Assembly (NCBI GenBank): GCA_026014545.1
Contig: JAOZIH010000007.1
Coordinates: forward strand, 32,793 to 96,792
DNA: 64,000 bases
Direction: 5' to 3'
From: Candidatus Bathyarchaeota archaeon
Lineage (GTDB): Archaea > Thermoproteota > Bathyarchaeia > Bathyarchaeales > Bathycorpusculaceae
Each line of letters opens with the position of its first letter. Position 1 is the first letter of the stretch. The translations under genes were made by a program, and so were the position numbers. Below the pieces are notes generated by a model. The model worked only from the letters and a program-made list of their open reading frames with translations. It was not told where the DNA came from and made no database searches. Shown piece after piece: positions 25,701-33,844 of the stretch.

Positions 25701-28400
25701 GAAGAAATTATCTCGGTTCTTCGTTGGACTAAAAAGGTTCAAGCTGCATTTGGGTCTTCTTTGATCCCTGAACTTTTTGCATATGTAATCTCTCATGGCG
25801 CTGATTACGCTCCATCTAACAGCAACTTGATTAAATATTATGATGAGGCATCGAAGACTCTGGAGGGATTGGAGTCTCGATTCGAAACAGCACCAACATA
25901 TCAAGGTAAGAGACTGCAAGAATTTAGTCTTGAGGCAATTCAAAGCAAGATCAGATTGCTTAGAGAACGAGTTGGCGATCTACAAGTTTGGGTTGATTTC
26001 AAAGAAGTCAGAAACCTCTTTGCACTGGAAGGTCTATCTGCATTTTTTGACCGCCTTGTCAAGAATTCCCCTCCTGCCTCTCAACTTGTCGATATATTTC
26101 GAAAGTCAGTTTACCAGGAATGGCTTAATCACCTCTACGCTCAAGATACGCAACTATGCAAATTTAGAAGAGAAACCCATGAGCAGCTAATTGACGAATT
26201 CAGAAAGCTTGATCAAGAGTTAATTCGCCTTTCGCCAAATCGGGTTATCGCGGCGGCAAACAGCAGAAAGCCACAGGACATACTTGTTCAAGCAGATGAT
26301 TCGGAAGTGACGACATTAATGAAAGAGGCTATGAAAAAGAAGCGGTTAATGCCCATCCGCGATCTCTTACAGAAAATCCCTAATCTTCTGTTCCGTCTCA
26401 AACCTTGCTTGCTTATGAGCCCAATTTCTGTAAGCCAGTTCCTTCCCCCTGAATTGATGAAGTTTGATGTTGTTGTCTTCGATGAAGCCTCTCAGATTGT
26501 TCCTGAAGATGCCATTGGCGCTATTTATCGTGGAAAAACAATAGTAATAGCAGGCGACAACAAACAACTGCCGCCTACCTCATTCTTCTTGAAATCACTA
26601 CTTGAAGAAATCGACTGGGACGAAATCAAGGATGAAGATGTTGAAGTTTTCGATAGTATACTAGACGAATGCATTGGAGTTGGCTTGCCAGTCAAGACTC
26701 TGCGCTGGCATTACCGTAGCAGACACGAGGAACTAATAGCTTTCTCTAACCATCATTTCTATAATGGTAATCTCATAACCTTCCCTTCCGCAATAGCGAA
26801 ACATGAAGCTTTAGGCGTGAAGCTAGTTTATGTTCCAGACGGAATATATGATCGCGGTGGCCGGCGCGACAACCCTAGAGAAGCAGAGGTTGTTGCAGAC
26901 TTAGTTTTTGACCACTTCCAAAAGTATCCACAGAAAACGCTCGGAGTAATAACTTTCAGTATAGCGCAAATGACTGCTGTTGAGGAAGCGATTGAACAGC
27001 GTAGGCGGCAACATCCTGAATTCGAACATTTCTTCAAGGAAGATCGCCTGGAAGGATTTTTCGTCAAGAATCTGGAGAACGCGCAAGGAGATGAACGTGA
27101 CGTTATAATATTAAGCCTCGGCTATGGCTACGACCCTCAGGGCCAGATTACGATGAATTTTGGGCCTATAAACAAGGCTGGCGGAGAGCGGCGGTTGAAT
27201 GTTGCAATTACTCGCGCTAGAGAACGCACAATTCTTGTAACTTCCATAAAATCTTCTGATATTGACGTTAAATCAACCAAATCCGAGGGCACAATACTTC
27301 TGCAGAAGTATCTTGAATACGCTGAAAAAGGCCCTGATGTGTTGAATCTGCCTAAGCAGAAAGCAGGTGAGTTTGAATCTTTTATAGAAGAGGATGTAGC
27401 AAGAGTAATTCAAAGCCTTGGCTATAAGGTTGTTCCCAAAGTGGGCTATAGTAGTTGCCCAATTGATATAGGAGTAATCGACCCAGATTCTGGCAATTAT
27501 CTTTTAGGAATAGAATTTGACGGCGCAACATATGCTTCTGCCAATAGCGCAAGAGACAGAGACCGACTTAGAGAGCAAGTGCTTAGCCAATTATCTTGGA
27601 AGATTCATCGCATATGGTCGCCAGCGTGGGTGGCGAGACGAGAATCAGAAATCAAGCGATTAGCCGCTGCCTTGGAAGAAGCCAGAAAATCCCAGAAGAC
27701 AGCAATGGTTTCAACTGCTAATCGCCAGATAGAAGAGCAAGTAGATAGCGCGAGGCTGAGCGCTGAGGTTCAAAGAGTTCAATTTTCAGGGTTGGACAAG
27801 ATTGGCGTTCCTTACAAGGTGCATGCCCTACGCATAGAATTCAATACGAATACGAGCGTGCTGTCTTCTAAGTATGATCCGGCAGTTCCCTCAAGCGAAT
27901 TCCATTTTGACGAGAATCGCCGACTGCAGAGTCGCCTCTTAGAAGAGCTTGTAAGAGAAGAAGGCCCCATTCACTTTGACCTTGCAGTTAGAAGGTTAGC
28001 CTCTGCATGGGGATTAAAGCGCTGTGGGCCAAAAGTCGTTCAAGCTGTGAGAGAGGCGCTTAATATCTTGCTTCTAGATGGAAAGGTTGCAGTTAAAGGA
28101 TATTTTCTTTGGCCGCCCAATATGCAAAATGTGCCGGTGCGTGTGCCAGTGGCTGATATTCCTGAATCAAAAAGAGCACTGGAGCATATCCCGCCCGAAG
28201 AAATTGCAAATGCCATGTTACTGATCGCCCAATACGCTTTAAGCATAAGCGTTGATTCATTGATAGTTGAAACTGCAAAGGTGTTTGGCTTTAGCCGTGT
28301 GACAGAGAAAAGCAGAAAACGACTCTATGAAATATACCGCAGACTTTTACTAGAAAAGAAACTTGTTTTTATCAATAATGTTGTTATGTTACCCAACTAA
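22731..28400 (+). CDS. Giant DUF4011 / SF1 helicase / REase-fold / DUF3320 protein
   Basis: 1889 aa. Order of parts: DUF4011-like N-terminus (about residues 25-290, WKYRLIDLSRRNSLLYF); UvrD/Upf1-like helicase with Q-motif DSSQRVAIEYA and Walker A GPPGTGKS at 331-338; a roughly 800-residue helical, probably coiled-coil insertion; Walker B FDEASQ near 1250, then GDNKQLPPTSF, LRWHYRSRHEEL, QGDERDVIIL near 1447 and NVAITRARER near 1490. A restriction-endonuclease-like DUF559/Vsr-type domain follows (GIEFDGATY near 1593, SWKIHRIWSPAW), then DUF3320 (REEGPIHFDLAVRRLA, about 1740-1810). Proteins with this layout have been implicated in anti-phage defence. It stands alone, with 234 bp of spacer before it. 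Confidence 0.9.
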   Translation: MVQNRDLMSEDEFLSIGEKYASPMSRRIEDWKYRLIDLSRRNSLLYFTPSKRGNLFISRPNMEAIFNRLVLRKRKMAFWYPPEEEHFQQPLQSGNGLLSSEKNKPAANQLVCDGISRTDLERVLKNLYRRSLLDYRERGIRLLHISFGMLVWKEKETSEEVRSPLILVPIELKRESFRAPFFISVPPVEEEVILNPALQVNLKAVFKIELPPLPEYLEYQSLTEYLSAVTKLAAEHGWRVEDTVAIGLFSFHKIVVYNDLDANEAIIKRHPLIRAIAGVEKIPFTQNSLPTEKDVDIVQLPEKSFQVLDADSSQRVAIEYALRGQSFVIQGPPGTGKSQTIANIIAECIAHGKSVLFVSDKMAALEVVYKRLREVGLSSFCLELHSSKANKQEVVAELKRCLDEQLVPRKLPAEHEFKRFAELRESLNSYVVSLHQKRAPLQKSAYEVLGELSRLEYVPFVQVEFPNVESLTPQKLHEIEHLMHRLKHVWQVVEDPDFPWRGYRGNNYNVEIRSELSTFLNNLISAIEALRVESEKFAKQLGLKAPVTFDEIKWLIEISNLLLESPKPEASWVMHPNLDQLISEAETYRSMAEWCRTTRNRLLEHYSPDLFNLPISKSEEFEKALLAINNLLLHSNIEESALLKKREKLLDFAKQTIALSEKWKEKAQQLALLFGLPTENLTLDRIRQLSRIALLCFSENKPEALWLDSSYFQQVQDAFPKIKKTYEEYNALKLKLEQTYTEEIFKINLDGLIKRYSESYRSFLRWLRPRFYSDQKQIALLTRDGKVPKSVLQDLIEARRLKMLRAEIEASANTVQSLLGHYYKRFGTDFQGIEKAMATTSELLKLLAPMGVPANIARLVSYGSDPPLVIKQVGNELQESCENWDQLAMELSDLLPMSYMPNSSLPLHETPIAMLQEWARLVERHLAALCKMTEETLKTNKSGELPNYKQLIADLKDAENVRKKETAILEEAMHLQAKFGFRFAGLETCWEEIISVLRWTKKVQAAFGSSLIPELFAYVISHGADYAPSNSNLIKYYDEASKTLEGLESRFETAPTYQGKRLQEFSLEAIQSKIRLLRERVGDLQVWVDFKEVRNLFALEGLSAFFDRLVKNSPPASQLVDIFRKSVYQEWLNHLYAQDTQLCKFRRETHEQLIDEFRKLDQELIRLSPNRVIAAANSRKPQDILVQADDSEVTTLMKEAMKKKRLMPIRDLLQKIPNLLFRLKPCLLMSPISVSQFLPPELMKFDVVVFDEASQIVPEDAIGAIYRGKTIVIAGDNKQLPPTSFFLKSLLEEIDWDEIKDEDVEVFDSILDECIGVGLPVKTLRWHYRSRHEELIAFSNHHFYNGNLITFPSAIAKHEALGVKLVYVPDGIYDRGGRRDNPREAEVVADLVFDHFQKYPQKTLGVITFSIAQMTAVEEAIEQRRRQHPEFEHFFKEDRLEGFFVKNLENAQGDERDVIILSLGYGYDPQGQITMNFGPINKAGGERRLNVAITRARERTILVTSIKSSDIDVKSTKSEGTILLQKYLEYAEKGPDVLNLPKQKAGEFESFIEEDVARVIQSLGYKVVPKVGYSSCPIDIGVIDPDSGNYLLGIEFDGATYASANSARDRDRLREQVLSQLSWKIHRIWSPAWVARRESEIKRLAAALEEARKSQKTAMVSTANRQIEEQVDSARLSAEVQRVQFSGLDKIGVPYKVHALRIEFNTNTSVLSSKYDPAVPSSEFHFDENRRLQSRLLEELVREEGPIHFDLAVRRLASAWGLKRCGPKVVQAVREALNILLLDGKVAVKGYFLWPPNMQNVPVRVPVADIPESKRALEHIPPEEIANAMLLIAQYALSISVDSLIVETAKVFGFSRVTEKSRKRLYEIYRRLLLEKKLVFINNVVMLPN

Positions 28401-28435
28401 ATAAACAGCCTAAAAATAATCATAAAAACAAAAAC

Positions 28436-28442
28436 TTTTTTT
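28436..28442 (+). terminator. T-tract after the giant helicase gene
   Basis: A run of seven T residues about 35 nt after the stop codon, a typical archaeal termination signal. It separates the helicase from the DUF362 gene. Confidence 0.4.
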
Positions 28443-28578
28443 GTGAATATGTCTCCAAACTTTATCTGAAGTGAGTTCTTACCAAGTATATTTTATAATA
28501 TGCAATTTTGCCGTGCAAGCCTATAGCAGTTTAAATATTCTATTTGTAATGAATTTACCTAGCTTGGAGGAATCCGCT

Positions 28579-29604
28579 GTGTCCGTTCATTTCATTCAAT
28601 GGAATACTTCGCATGATATGTTAAAAGAAGTTAATCGCCTATATGATGCGGCAGGCACCTTTGACTGCATAGAAAAGGGCGACCTCGTTGCTGTCAAGCT
28701 GCATGTAGGCGAATTAGGCAACCCCTATCACGTACAGCCCTTTTTTGTTCACGACATAGTCCGCAGAGTCAAAGAGGCAGGAGGCAAGCCATTTCTCACA
28801 GACTCCACAACCTACTATTGTGCACAGCGGAACAACGGTTATGACCACACAGTCACGGCGTTAATGCATGGGTTTGGCATGGCCCCGTTTATTGTGGCAG
28901 ATGGCCTGCGCGGCGAGAACGCCCGTCTCGTCAAAACTAAGGGCATATTAAAAGAAGTCGAGGTGGCAGGCGTTATAGCTGAAGCTGACGCCATGATTGT
29001 GGTTTCGCATAATAAGGGTCATGAGCTCAGCGGATTCGGCGGCGCCATAAAAAATCTAGGCATGGGCTGTACTTCGCAAGCGGGAAAGCTAAGGCAACAT
29101 AGGACGATAGGTTTGGAGATAGATACGTCAAAGTGTATTGGATGCGGCAAATGCAAGGACGCGTGTAGTATGCATTTACCTGAAATAATCGAGGGGAAAG
29201 CTAGGAACACTTCGCCGTTATGTATGCGGTGTCCCATGTGCTCAGAGGCTTGCCCAACAGGCGCGATAAAACTTACGGACAAGAATAATCTTTGCAGGGC
29301 ATTAGCTTCTGCAGCGTATGGTGTGCTCTCAACCTTTAGAAAAGGCAAAGTTTCCTACGTGAGCTTCGCGAAGGATATTACGCAGTATTGTGACTGCTTG
29401 CCCAATCCAGGCGAAAGAGTAATGAAGGATGTGGGCATCTTCGCCTCTAACTCGCCTGTGTCCATCGACGCTGCCTTCCTTGGGATGATCGATTATAAAA
29501 TCTTCAATGACGCGTACAGTGTAGATTGCATGCTACAAGTGAAAGAAGCAAAAAACCTTGGCATAGAAGGCGATACAGCGCCAAAAATAAACAGAATAAG
29601 TTGA
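28579..29604 (+). CDS. DUF362 protein with two [4Fe-4S] ferredoxin motifs
   Basis: 341 aa from the GTG at 28579, chosen because a perfect GGAGG Shine-Dalgarno site lies 8 nt upstream; the frame also has an ATG at 28549 and another far upstream. The N-terminal two thirds are DUF362 (LVAVKLHVGELGNPYHV, FLTDSTTYY, VVSHNKGHELSGFGGAIKNLGMG). Two iron-sulfur motifs follow: CIGCGKCKDAC near residue 187 and CMRCPMCSEACP near 214. The family is widespread in anaerobes, but its reaction is not known; an electron-transfer role is likely. It has no operon partners here. Confidence 0.88.
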   Translation: MSVHFIQWNTSHDMLKEVNRLYDAAGTFDCIEKGDLVAVKLHVGELGNPYHVQPFFVHDIVRRVKEAGGKPFLTDSTTYYCAQRNNGYDHTVTALMHGFGMAPFIVADGLRGENARLVKTKGILKEVEVAGVIAEADAMIVVSHNKGHELSGFGGAIKNLGMGCTSQAGKLRQHRTIGLEIDTSKCIGCGKCKDACSMHLPEIIEGKARNTSPLCMRCPMCSEACPTGAIKLTDKNNLCRALASAAYGVLSTFRKGKVSYVSFAKDITQYCDCLPNPGERVMKDVGIFASNSPVSIDAAFLGMIDYKIFNDAYSVDCMLQVKEAKNLGIEGDTAPKINRIS

Positions 29605-29878
29605 AGTAGCATAGTTTCATGAAAATTCTTTGTTTCCCACTGCTTTCTCTAGCAAGTTTTCAACCAAGTTGTAATAGATAAAAATTGTGATGGAAGCCTT
29701 CTCCTTTCTTTCACCTTCCGGTTGAAATAGCATTATTATGAAATCTTATAAAACGTTTGTGTCAGCAGCGGCATATATCATTTTACGCAATATTTCTGAT
29801 GTTACTGGTATGTCTGCTTTTGAAACTTTGCTTTTTAATGCTAACCGTTCCACAACTAAAATTGGAGGAGGAAAGCGG

Positions 29879-30004
29879 ATGTTCGAGAACGCATTCAGCA
29901 ACGCTGTTTCAATGCTGCTGCTATTGTTAGGGATCTCAATAGCTTTTATCTTCCTTTCAGGTTACTTGTGGAGCCGCGACCGAAAAAGAATCTTGCTGGA
30001 ATAG
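29879..30004 (+). CDS. Small single-span membrane protein, 41 aa
   Basis: The longer frame opens at 29738, but the ATG at 29879 is preceded by a very strong GGAGGAGG site. The peptide MFENAFSNAVSMLLLLLGIS has one hydrophobic span (about residues 9-30) and a basic tail (WSRDRKRILLE), so it would sit in the membrane with its C-terminus probably inside. I know no family. Such short membrane peptides often modulate a larger complex. The strong ribosome-binding site is the main argument for it. Confidence 0.5.
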   Translation: MFENAFSNAVSMLLLLLGISIAFIFLSGYLWSRDRKRILLE

Positions 30005-30155
30005 GCAAAATTGTTTGTTGGATTTTTAAAAACTTTGTAACTGAATCTGCCTATTGTAGTTAATCCCGCTCCTTTTTGATTAAACATGGCAATGAAGTGG
30101 CGGAAACCTTTTTTTTAACAACACGCATAATCAACACTTAAGGAGTTGCAGCAAA

Positions 30156-30332
30156 ATGAGTAAGAAAGGCGATAAGCATCATATTGAAGAGTTAAAAGAG
30201 ATGATTCAAGAAAAGAAGCCTGATGAACCAGTAGAGAAGGTGCTTGTTAAATTCTGTGAACGGCATGGCGTATCGATGGACACATGCCGAGTATACTACA
30301 AACGTTTGGTTAAAGAAGGAAAAGTAGAATAA
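30156..30332 (+). CDS. Small charged protein, 58 aa
   Basis: Too short for routine gene calling. MSKKGDKHHIEELKEM opens a helical, charged chain. VLVKFCERHGVSMDTCRVYY followed by KRLVKEGKVE looks like a small helix-turn-helix-type fold. AAGGAG lies 10 nt before the ATG. A pair of Cys residues (near 34 and 44) is present. It is preceded by a T8 run (30109-30116) that would terminate the previous transcript. Unrecognised; an alternative is a chance ORF. Confidence 0.5.
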   Translation: MSKKGDKHHIEELKEMIQEKKPDEPVEKVLVKFCERHGVSMDTCRVYYKRLVKEGKVE

Positions 30333-30476
30333 CTTATTCCGCCATTCTCTATCTTTTTCGTTCAATTTTTCCCGCAATACTTCCGAATCATAGCTGGAAA
30401 CTGAGAGACATATTTTTTAAACTGGCCGTGGCATTATATGAGGCTAATGTTAGCATAACATGTACGGGCTGAACTG

Positions 30477-31622
30477 TTGAAAAATAAATACTGGCTACCT
30501 ATAGTTCTCGTCTCTTTGCTAATTGTTTCACTTTTCTTAGTATCTAGGCTTTTTGATGACCCTGCCTTAAACATTTTTGTAGGTGTCGATGTTGCCTACG
30601 ACAACGTTGAAGAGCTCAAGCAGCTTGTTGACAAAATAAGCTCTTACACTAACACTATCGTAATAGGAAGCACAGGAATAACCCATAATTTCACTAAGCT
30701 TAACGATGTTTGCCAATACCTCTACAATAAAAGCATGTATTTCATGATTTACGCTCACCCCATAAACGACCCAGAAGTGCTTAATGTCCAGCGGCAGTGG
30801 GTGCTTGACGCTAAACCCAAATGGGGTGAACATTTTTTGGGCTTATATGCCTATGATGAACCCGCAGGGCGCCAATTAGATAATGCCACACTAAAAGCGG
30901 TAGACGATTCTAATTGGTATGTAGATAATTGGACGGATGCAGCAAACAAATACATTACAAACATGAACCTCATTCTCAATGTTTCAATTCAGGAACATAT
31001 GGGCGGGCTGCATTTACCACTATTCACCTCAGATTACGCCCTTTATTGGTTTGACTACAAGGCAGGTTATGATGTGGTTTTTGCAGAGTTTGGCTGGAAC
31101 TACAGCCGACACATAAATGTGGCACTATGCAGAGGCGCAACGACTGTTCAAAACAAAGACTGGGGTGTAATGATCACTTGGACATACACTGCTCCGCCTT
31201 ACCTTGAATCTGGCGAGGCACTTTACAATGATTTAGTTTTGGCTTACGAGAGCGGCGCCAAATACATCTTAGTCTTTGACACCAACGAAGATTACACGCA
31301 CAGCGTTCTGCAACCCGAACATTTAGATGCGTTGAAGCGCTTCTGGCACTACGCAAAAAATAACCCCCGCCCCAGCAGTCTCAATCACAATAGAATTGCG
31401 TATGTGCTTCCCAAAGATTATGGATACGGCTTTCGCGGACCAGCAGACAAAATTTGGGGTTTATGGGAAGCCGACAATTTCGCAATCAAACTAAGCACCG
31501 AAATCAGCCAGCTAATCGATAGCTACAAACATAGGCTGGATATAATATACGATGATGGACTTAACGGCACGTATTGCTATAGCAAAATTATATTTTGGAA
31601 CGGCACAATCTTGGTTCCATAG
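30477..31622 (+). CDS. Membrane-anchored extracellular TIM-barrel-like protein (short paralogue)
   Basis: 381 aa from a TTG. Residues 6-24 form an N-terminal anchor. The rest reads like a glycoside-hydrolase-type barrel: IFVGVDVAYDN, GLYAYDEPAG (an acidic pair where barrels often place a catalytic carboxylate), LFTSDYALYWFDY, WGVMITWTYTAPPYL, YVLPKDYGYGFRGP and IWGLWEAD. It is clearly homologous to the 494-aa protein at 45526-47010 (shared SDYALYW, GLW, LPKDYG). I do not recognise a named family. A TATA-like GCATTATATG lies about 45 nt before the start. Confidence 0.75.
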   Translation: MKNKYWLPIVLVSLLIVSLFLVSRLFDDPALNIFVGVDVAYDNVEELKQLVDKISSYTNTIVIGSTGITHNFTKLNDVCQYLYNKSMYFMIYAHPINDPEVLNVQRQWVLDAKPKWGEHFLGLYAYDEPAGRQLDNATLKAVDDSNWYVDNWTDAANKYITNMNLILNVSIQEHMGGLHLPLFTSDYALYWFDYKAGYDVVFAEFGWNYSRHINVALCRGATTVQNKDWGVMITWTYTAPPYLESGEALYNDLVLAYESGAKYILVFDTNEDYTHSVLQPEHLDALKRFWHYAKNNPRPSSLNHNRIAYVLPKDYGYGFRGPADKIWGLWEADNFAIKLSTEISQLIDSYKHRLDIIYDDGLNGTYCYSKIIFWNGTILVP

Positions 31623-31719
31623 GTTTACAATAAGCTATCAGCGACTTGACTTAACTGATGCCGCTAACGAACGGTTTAAGTTAGCATGCGCTGATTTTAC
31701 TTTCTGAGGAATAAGCACA

Positions 31720-32517
31720 TTGAGCGAACTTGTGTTTGTAGGTATAGGCTTGCATGACGAGAAGGGACTGAGTCTCCAAGCATTGGAAGAGATAAAAACT
31801 GCCGACTCTGTTTTCATTGAACTCTACACAAGCTTTCTGCCCTGCTTCTCAATTAGGCGCCTTGAAGAACTGGTTGGCAAGCAACTCCGTGTCATTTCAC
31901 GGCATGATCTGGAAGAGGAAAGTGGTGCTTTAATTTTGAACGCGGCAAAAGCCGGCAAAGCCGTGTTTCTAGTGCCAGGTGACCCTTTCATAGCTACGAC
32001 ACATATCACTTTACGTATTGAAGCGGCAAAATGCGGCATTAATACGCGCATAGTTCACGGTGCCTCTGTAATCTCTGCTGTAATCGGTTTGTCAGGTTTG
32101 CACAACTATAAGTTTGGAAAAACCGTTACCATACCCTTCCCTGAAAACTTCTCAGAAACACCTTACAATGTCATTGCACAAAACAAGTCGCTGGGATTAC
32201 ACACCTTATGTTTGCTGGATTTAAAAGTTGATGAAGGACGCTTTTTAAGCATAAATGAGGCTTTGAAGTTGCTTTTGGAAATAGAACAAAAAAGAAAAGA
32301 GGGCATAATAACCCCTGCAACAATTGCCGTAGGTGCTGCAAGAGCCGGAAGCAACTGCCCAACTCTCAAGGCTGACTATGTCGAAAAGCTTTTAGTGCAT
32401 GATTTTGGCGATCCTCCGCAAAGCCTAATTTTTCCAGGTGAACTCCATTTTATGGAAGCCGAGGCGCTTGTGATGCTTGCAGGTGCGCCTAAAACTTTGC
32501 GAGGGGTCAGCCGATGA
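31720..32517 (+). CDS. dphB: Diphthine synthase
   Basis: 265 aa SAM-dependent methyltransferase that trimethylates the modified His of EF-2 in diphthamide synthesis. FVGIGLHDEKGLSLQALEEI at the N-terminus, VPGDPFIATTH in the SAM-binding region, and FGKTVTIPF with ETPYNVI are Dph5 signatures. The start is a TTG with a GAGGAA site. It is followed by DUF357 with a 4-nt overlap and then ribL, a recurrent archaeal neighbourhood. Its target, EF-2, is not in the window. Confidence 0.95.
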   Translation: MSELVFVGIGLHDEKGLSLQALEEIKTADSVFIELYTSFLPCFSIRRLEELVGKQLRVISRHDLEEESGALILNAAKAGKAVFLVPGDPFIATTHITLRIEAAKCGINTRIVHGASVISAVIGLSGLHNYKFGKTVTIPFPENFSETPYNVIAQNKSLGLHTLCLLDLKVDEGRFLSINEALKLLLEIEQKRKEGIITPATIAVGAARAGSNCPTLKADYVEKLLVHDFGDPPQSLIFPGELHFMEAEALVMLAGAPKTLRGVSR

Positions 32518-32795
32518 GTTTGGAAGAGTTAACTTCAAAATATATAGCTTCTGCAGAAAAAGTTCTGAAGGAGTTAAAGTTGACAAAGTGTCCTGTAAGT
32601 GTAACGGAGAATCAAATCGAAGATGTTCTGGGTTATGTTAGAAATTATTTGGAAGACGCCAAATATTATAGGGTTCAGAAAAAACTTGAAACGAGTCTGA
32701 CGTCAATTGCATATTGCGAAGGATTATTAGATGCGCTCAGGCTTATGGGAGTTGTGAAGTTCGGATGGCCGACAAACACGGAAAGAAAAAAATAG
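32514..32795 (+). CDS. DUF357 family protein
   Basis: 93 aa, all helical. Wording such as NQIEDVLGYVRNYLEDAKYYRVQKK and SIAYCEGLLDALRLMG matches the archaeal DUF357 family, whose function is not known. The ATG overlaps the dphB stop by 4 nt, and the 3' end runs 31 nt past the start of ribL, so the three genes form a tight operon. Confidence 0.88.
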   Translation: MSLEELTSKYIASAEKVLKELKLTKCPVSVTENQIEDVLGYVRNYLEDAKYYRVQKKLETSLTSIAYCEGLLDALRLMGVVKFGWPTNTERKK

Positions 32796-33226
32796 TGTTA
32801 GCATCAGGCGTATTCGATTTGTTGCATTTGGGGCATGTCCGATTCTTGGAGGAGGCCAAGAAAGCAGGCGGTAAAGATGCAGAGCTTATAGTCATCATCG
32901 CAAGGGATAGCACGGTGGAAAAAAGCAAGGGTAGAAAACCTGTCATGCCTGAGAACCAACGGCGTGCATTGGTGGAGTCATTAAAAGTAGTTGATGAAGC
33001 TGTGCTTGGATTCGAAGAATTTGATGTAGGCGATGTAATTAAGCGAATTAAGCCTGATGTAATCGCATTGGGATATGATCAGTTGGATATGGAAAAGCTA
33101 GTGAGAGATTACATAAACAAGCATAATTTGGACATAGAAGTAGTTAGAATCGGCAAATTTGAAGAAGACGCATTAGATAGTTCATCAAAGATTAGGCAGC
33201 GTATCATTGAAAACTTTGTAAGATGA
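32765..33226 (+). CDS. ribL: FAD synthase, archaeal type
   Basis: 153 aa from the ATG at 32765; an open frame 17 codons longer upstream is not used because MADKHGKKKIVLASG is the family start. It is a cytidylyltransferase-fold enzyme that turns FMN into FAD. HLGH at 21-24 is the (H/T)xGH nucleotide-binding motif, and SSSKIRQRI near the C-terminus is the ISSxxIR-type motif. The CTP-dependent riboflavin kinase that makes its substrate is encoded a few hundred bases away on the other strand. Confidence 0.93.
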   Translation: MADKHGKKKIVLASGVFDLLHLGHVRFLEEAKKAGGKDAELIVIIARDSTVEKSKGRKPVMPENQRRALVESLKVVDEAVLGFEEFDVGDVIKRIKPDVIALGYDQLDMEKLVRDYINKHNLDIEVVRIGKFEEDALDSSSKIRQRIIENFVR

Positions 33227-33232
33227 GGTGTC

Positions 33233-33844
33233 ATGAGCAACAGCCAGAAATTTAAGCCCACGTACATTCTTATTGCGCTTAACATCGCCTTTTACGCTTA
33301 CACATCATTTGTCGGCGGAGATTTTCTGAATACAAGCGGCCAAATGATCTTGGACTATAGTCAAATAAACTTTTTTATCATTTACGAGGCACAGTATTAC
33401 CGTCTCCTCTCCTCACTCTTTGTTCATGCGAACATTGCGCATCTTGCAGGTAACATGCTCTTCTTACTAATTTTCGGATTAAGAAGTGAAGAAATGTTCT
33501 CTTTGCCAGAGTACTTGCTAATCTACTTCATGGGCGGATTAACTGGGAATGTGCTGTCCTTGCTGCTTTTGCCTTTTGATGTTCCTTCGGTTGGGGCGTC
33601 AGGCGCCATCTTCGCCATGTTCGGAGCTGCCACGGTTTACGCGAGACGCAGCTTCAGCCAATCTATAATTGGCGCGTTGATATACGCGTTTTTTCTGTTG
33701 TTTCTAAGTTCAGGTCCTGGTGTAAATAACTATGCACATTTAGGAGGACTAATTACAGGCCTGCTGATAGGTTATGCATTGGCGGCGAGGCGTAAACCGG
33801 AAACACAATACGCAATTAACTATTCTTATTCAATCGCTTATTAG
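33233..33844 (+). CDS. Rhomboid-family intramembrane serine protease
   Basis: 203 aa with six predicted membrane segments. The catalytic dyad is visible: Ser123 in VGASGAIFAMFG and His169 in YAHLGGLITGL. HANIAHLAGNMLFLLIFG in the second segment is the conserved HxxxN region. The usual role is cleavage of membrane-bound substrates, unknown here. It starts 6 nt after ribL with a GAGGTG site and ends 4 nt into the convergent ribK. Confidence 0.93.
   Translation: MSNSQKFKPTYILIALNIAFYAYTSFVGGDFLNTSGQMILDYSQINFFIIYEAQYYRLLSSLFVHANIAHLAGNMLFLLIFGLRSEEMFSLPEYLLIYFMGGLTGNVLSLLLLPFDVPSVGASGAIFAMFGAATVYARRSFSQSIIGALIYAFFLLFLSSGPGVNNYAHLGGLITGLLIGYALAARRKPETQYAINYSYSIAY

Noticed and set aside
29738..29878. 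Longer 88-aa version of the small membrane protein
   Set aside because: The strong ribosome site lies before the internal ATG at 29879, and the extra part has no recognisable features.
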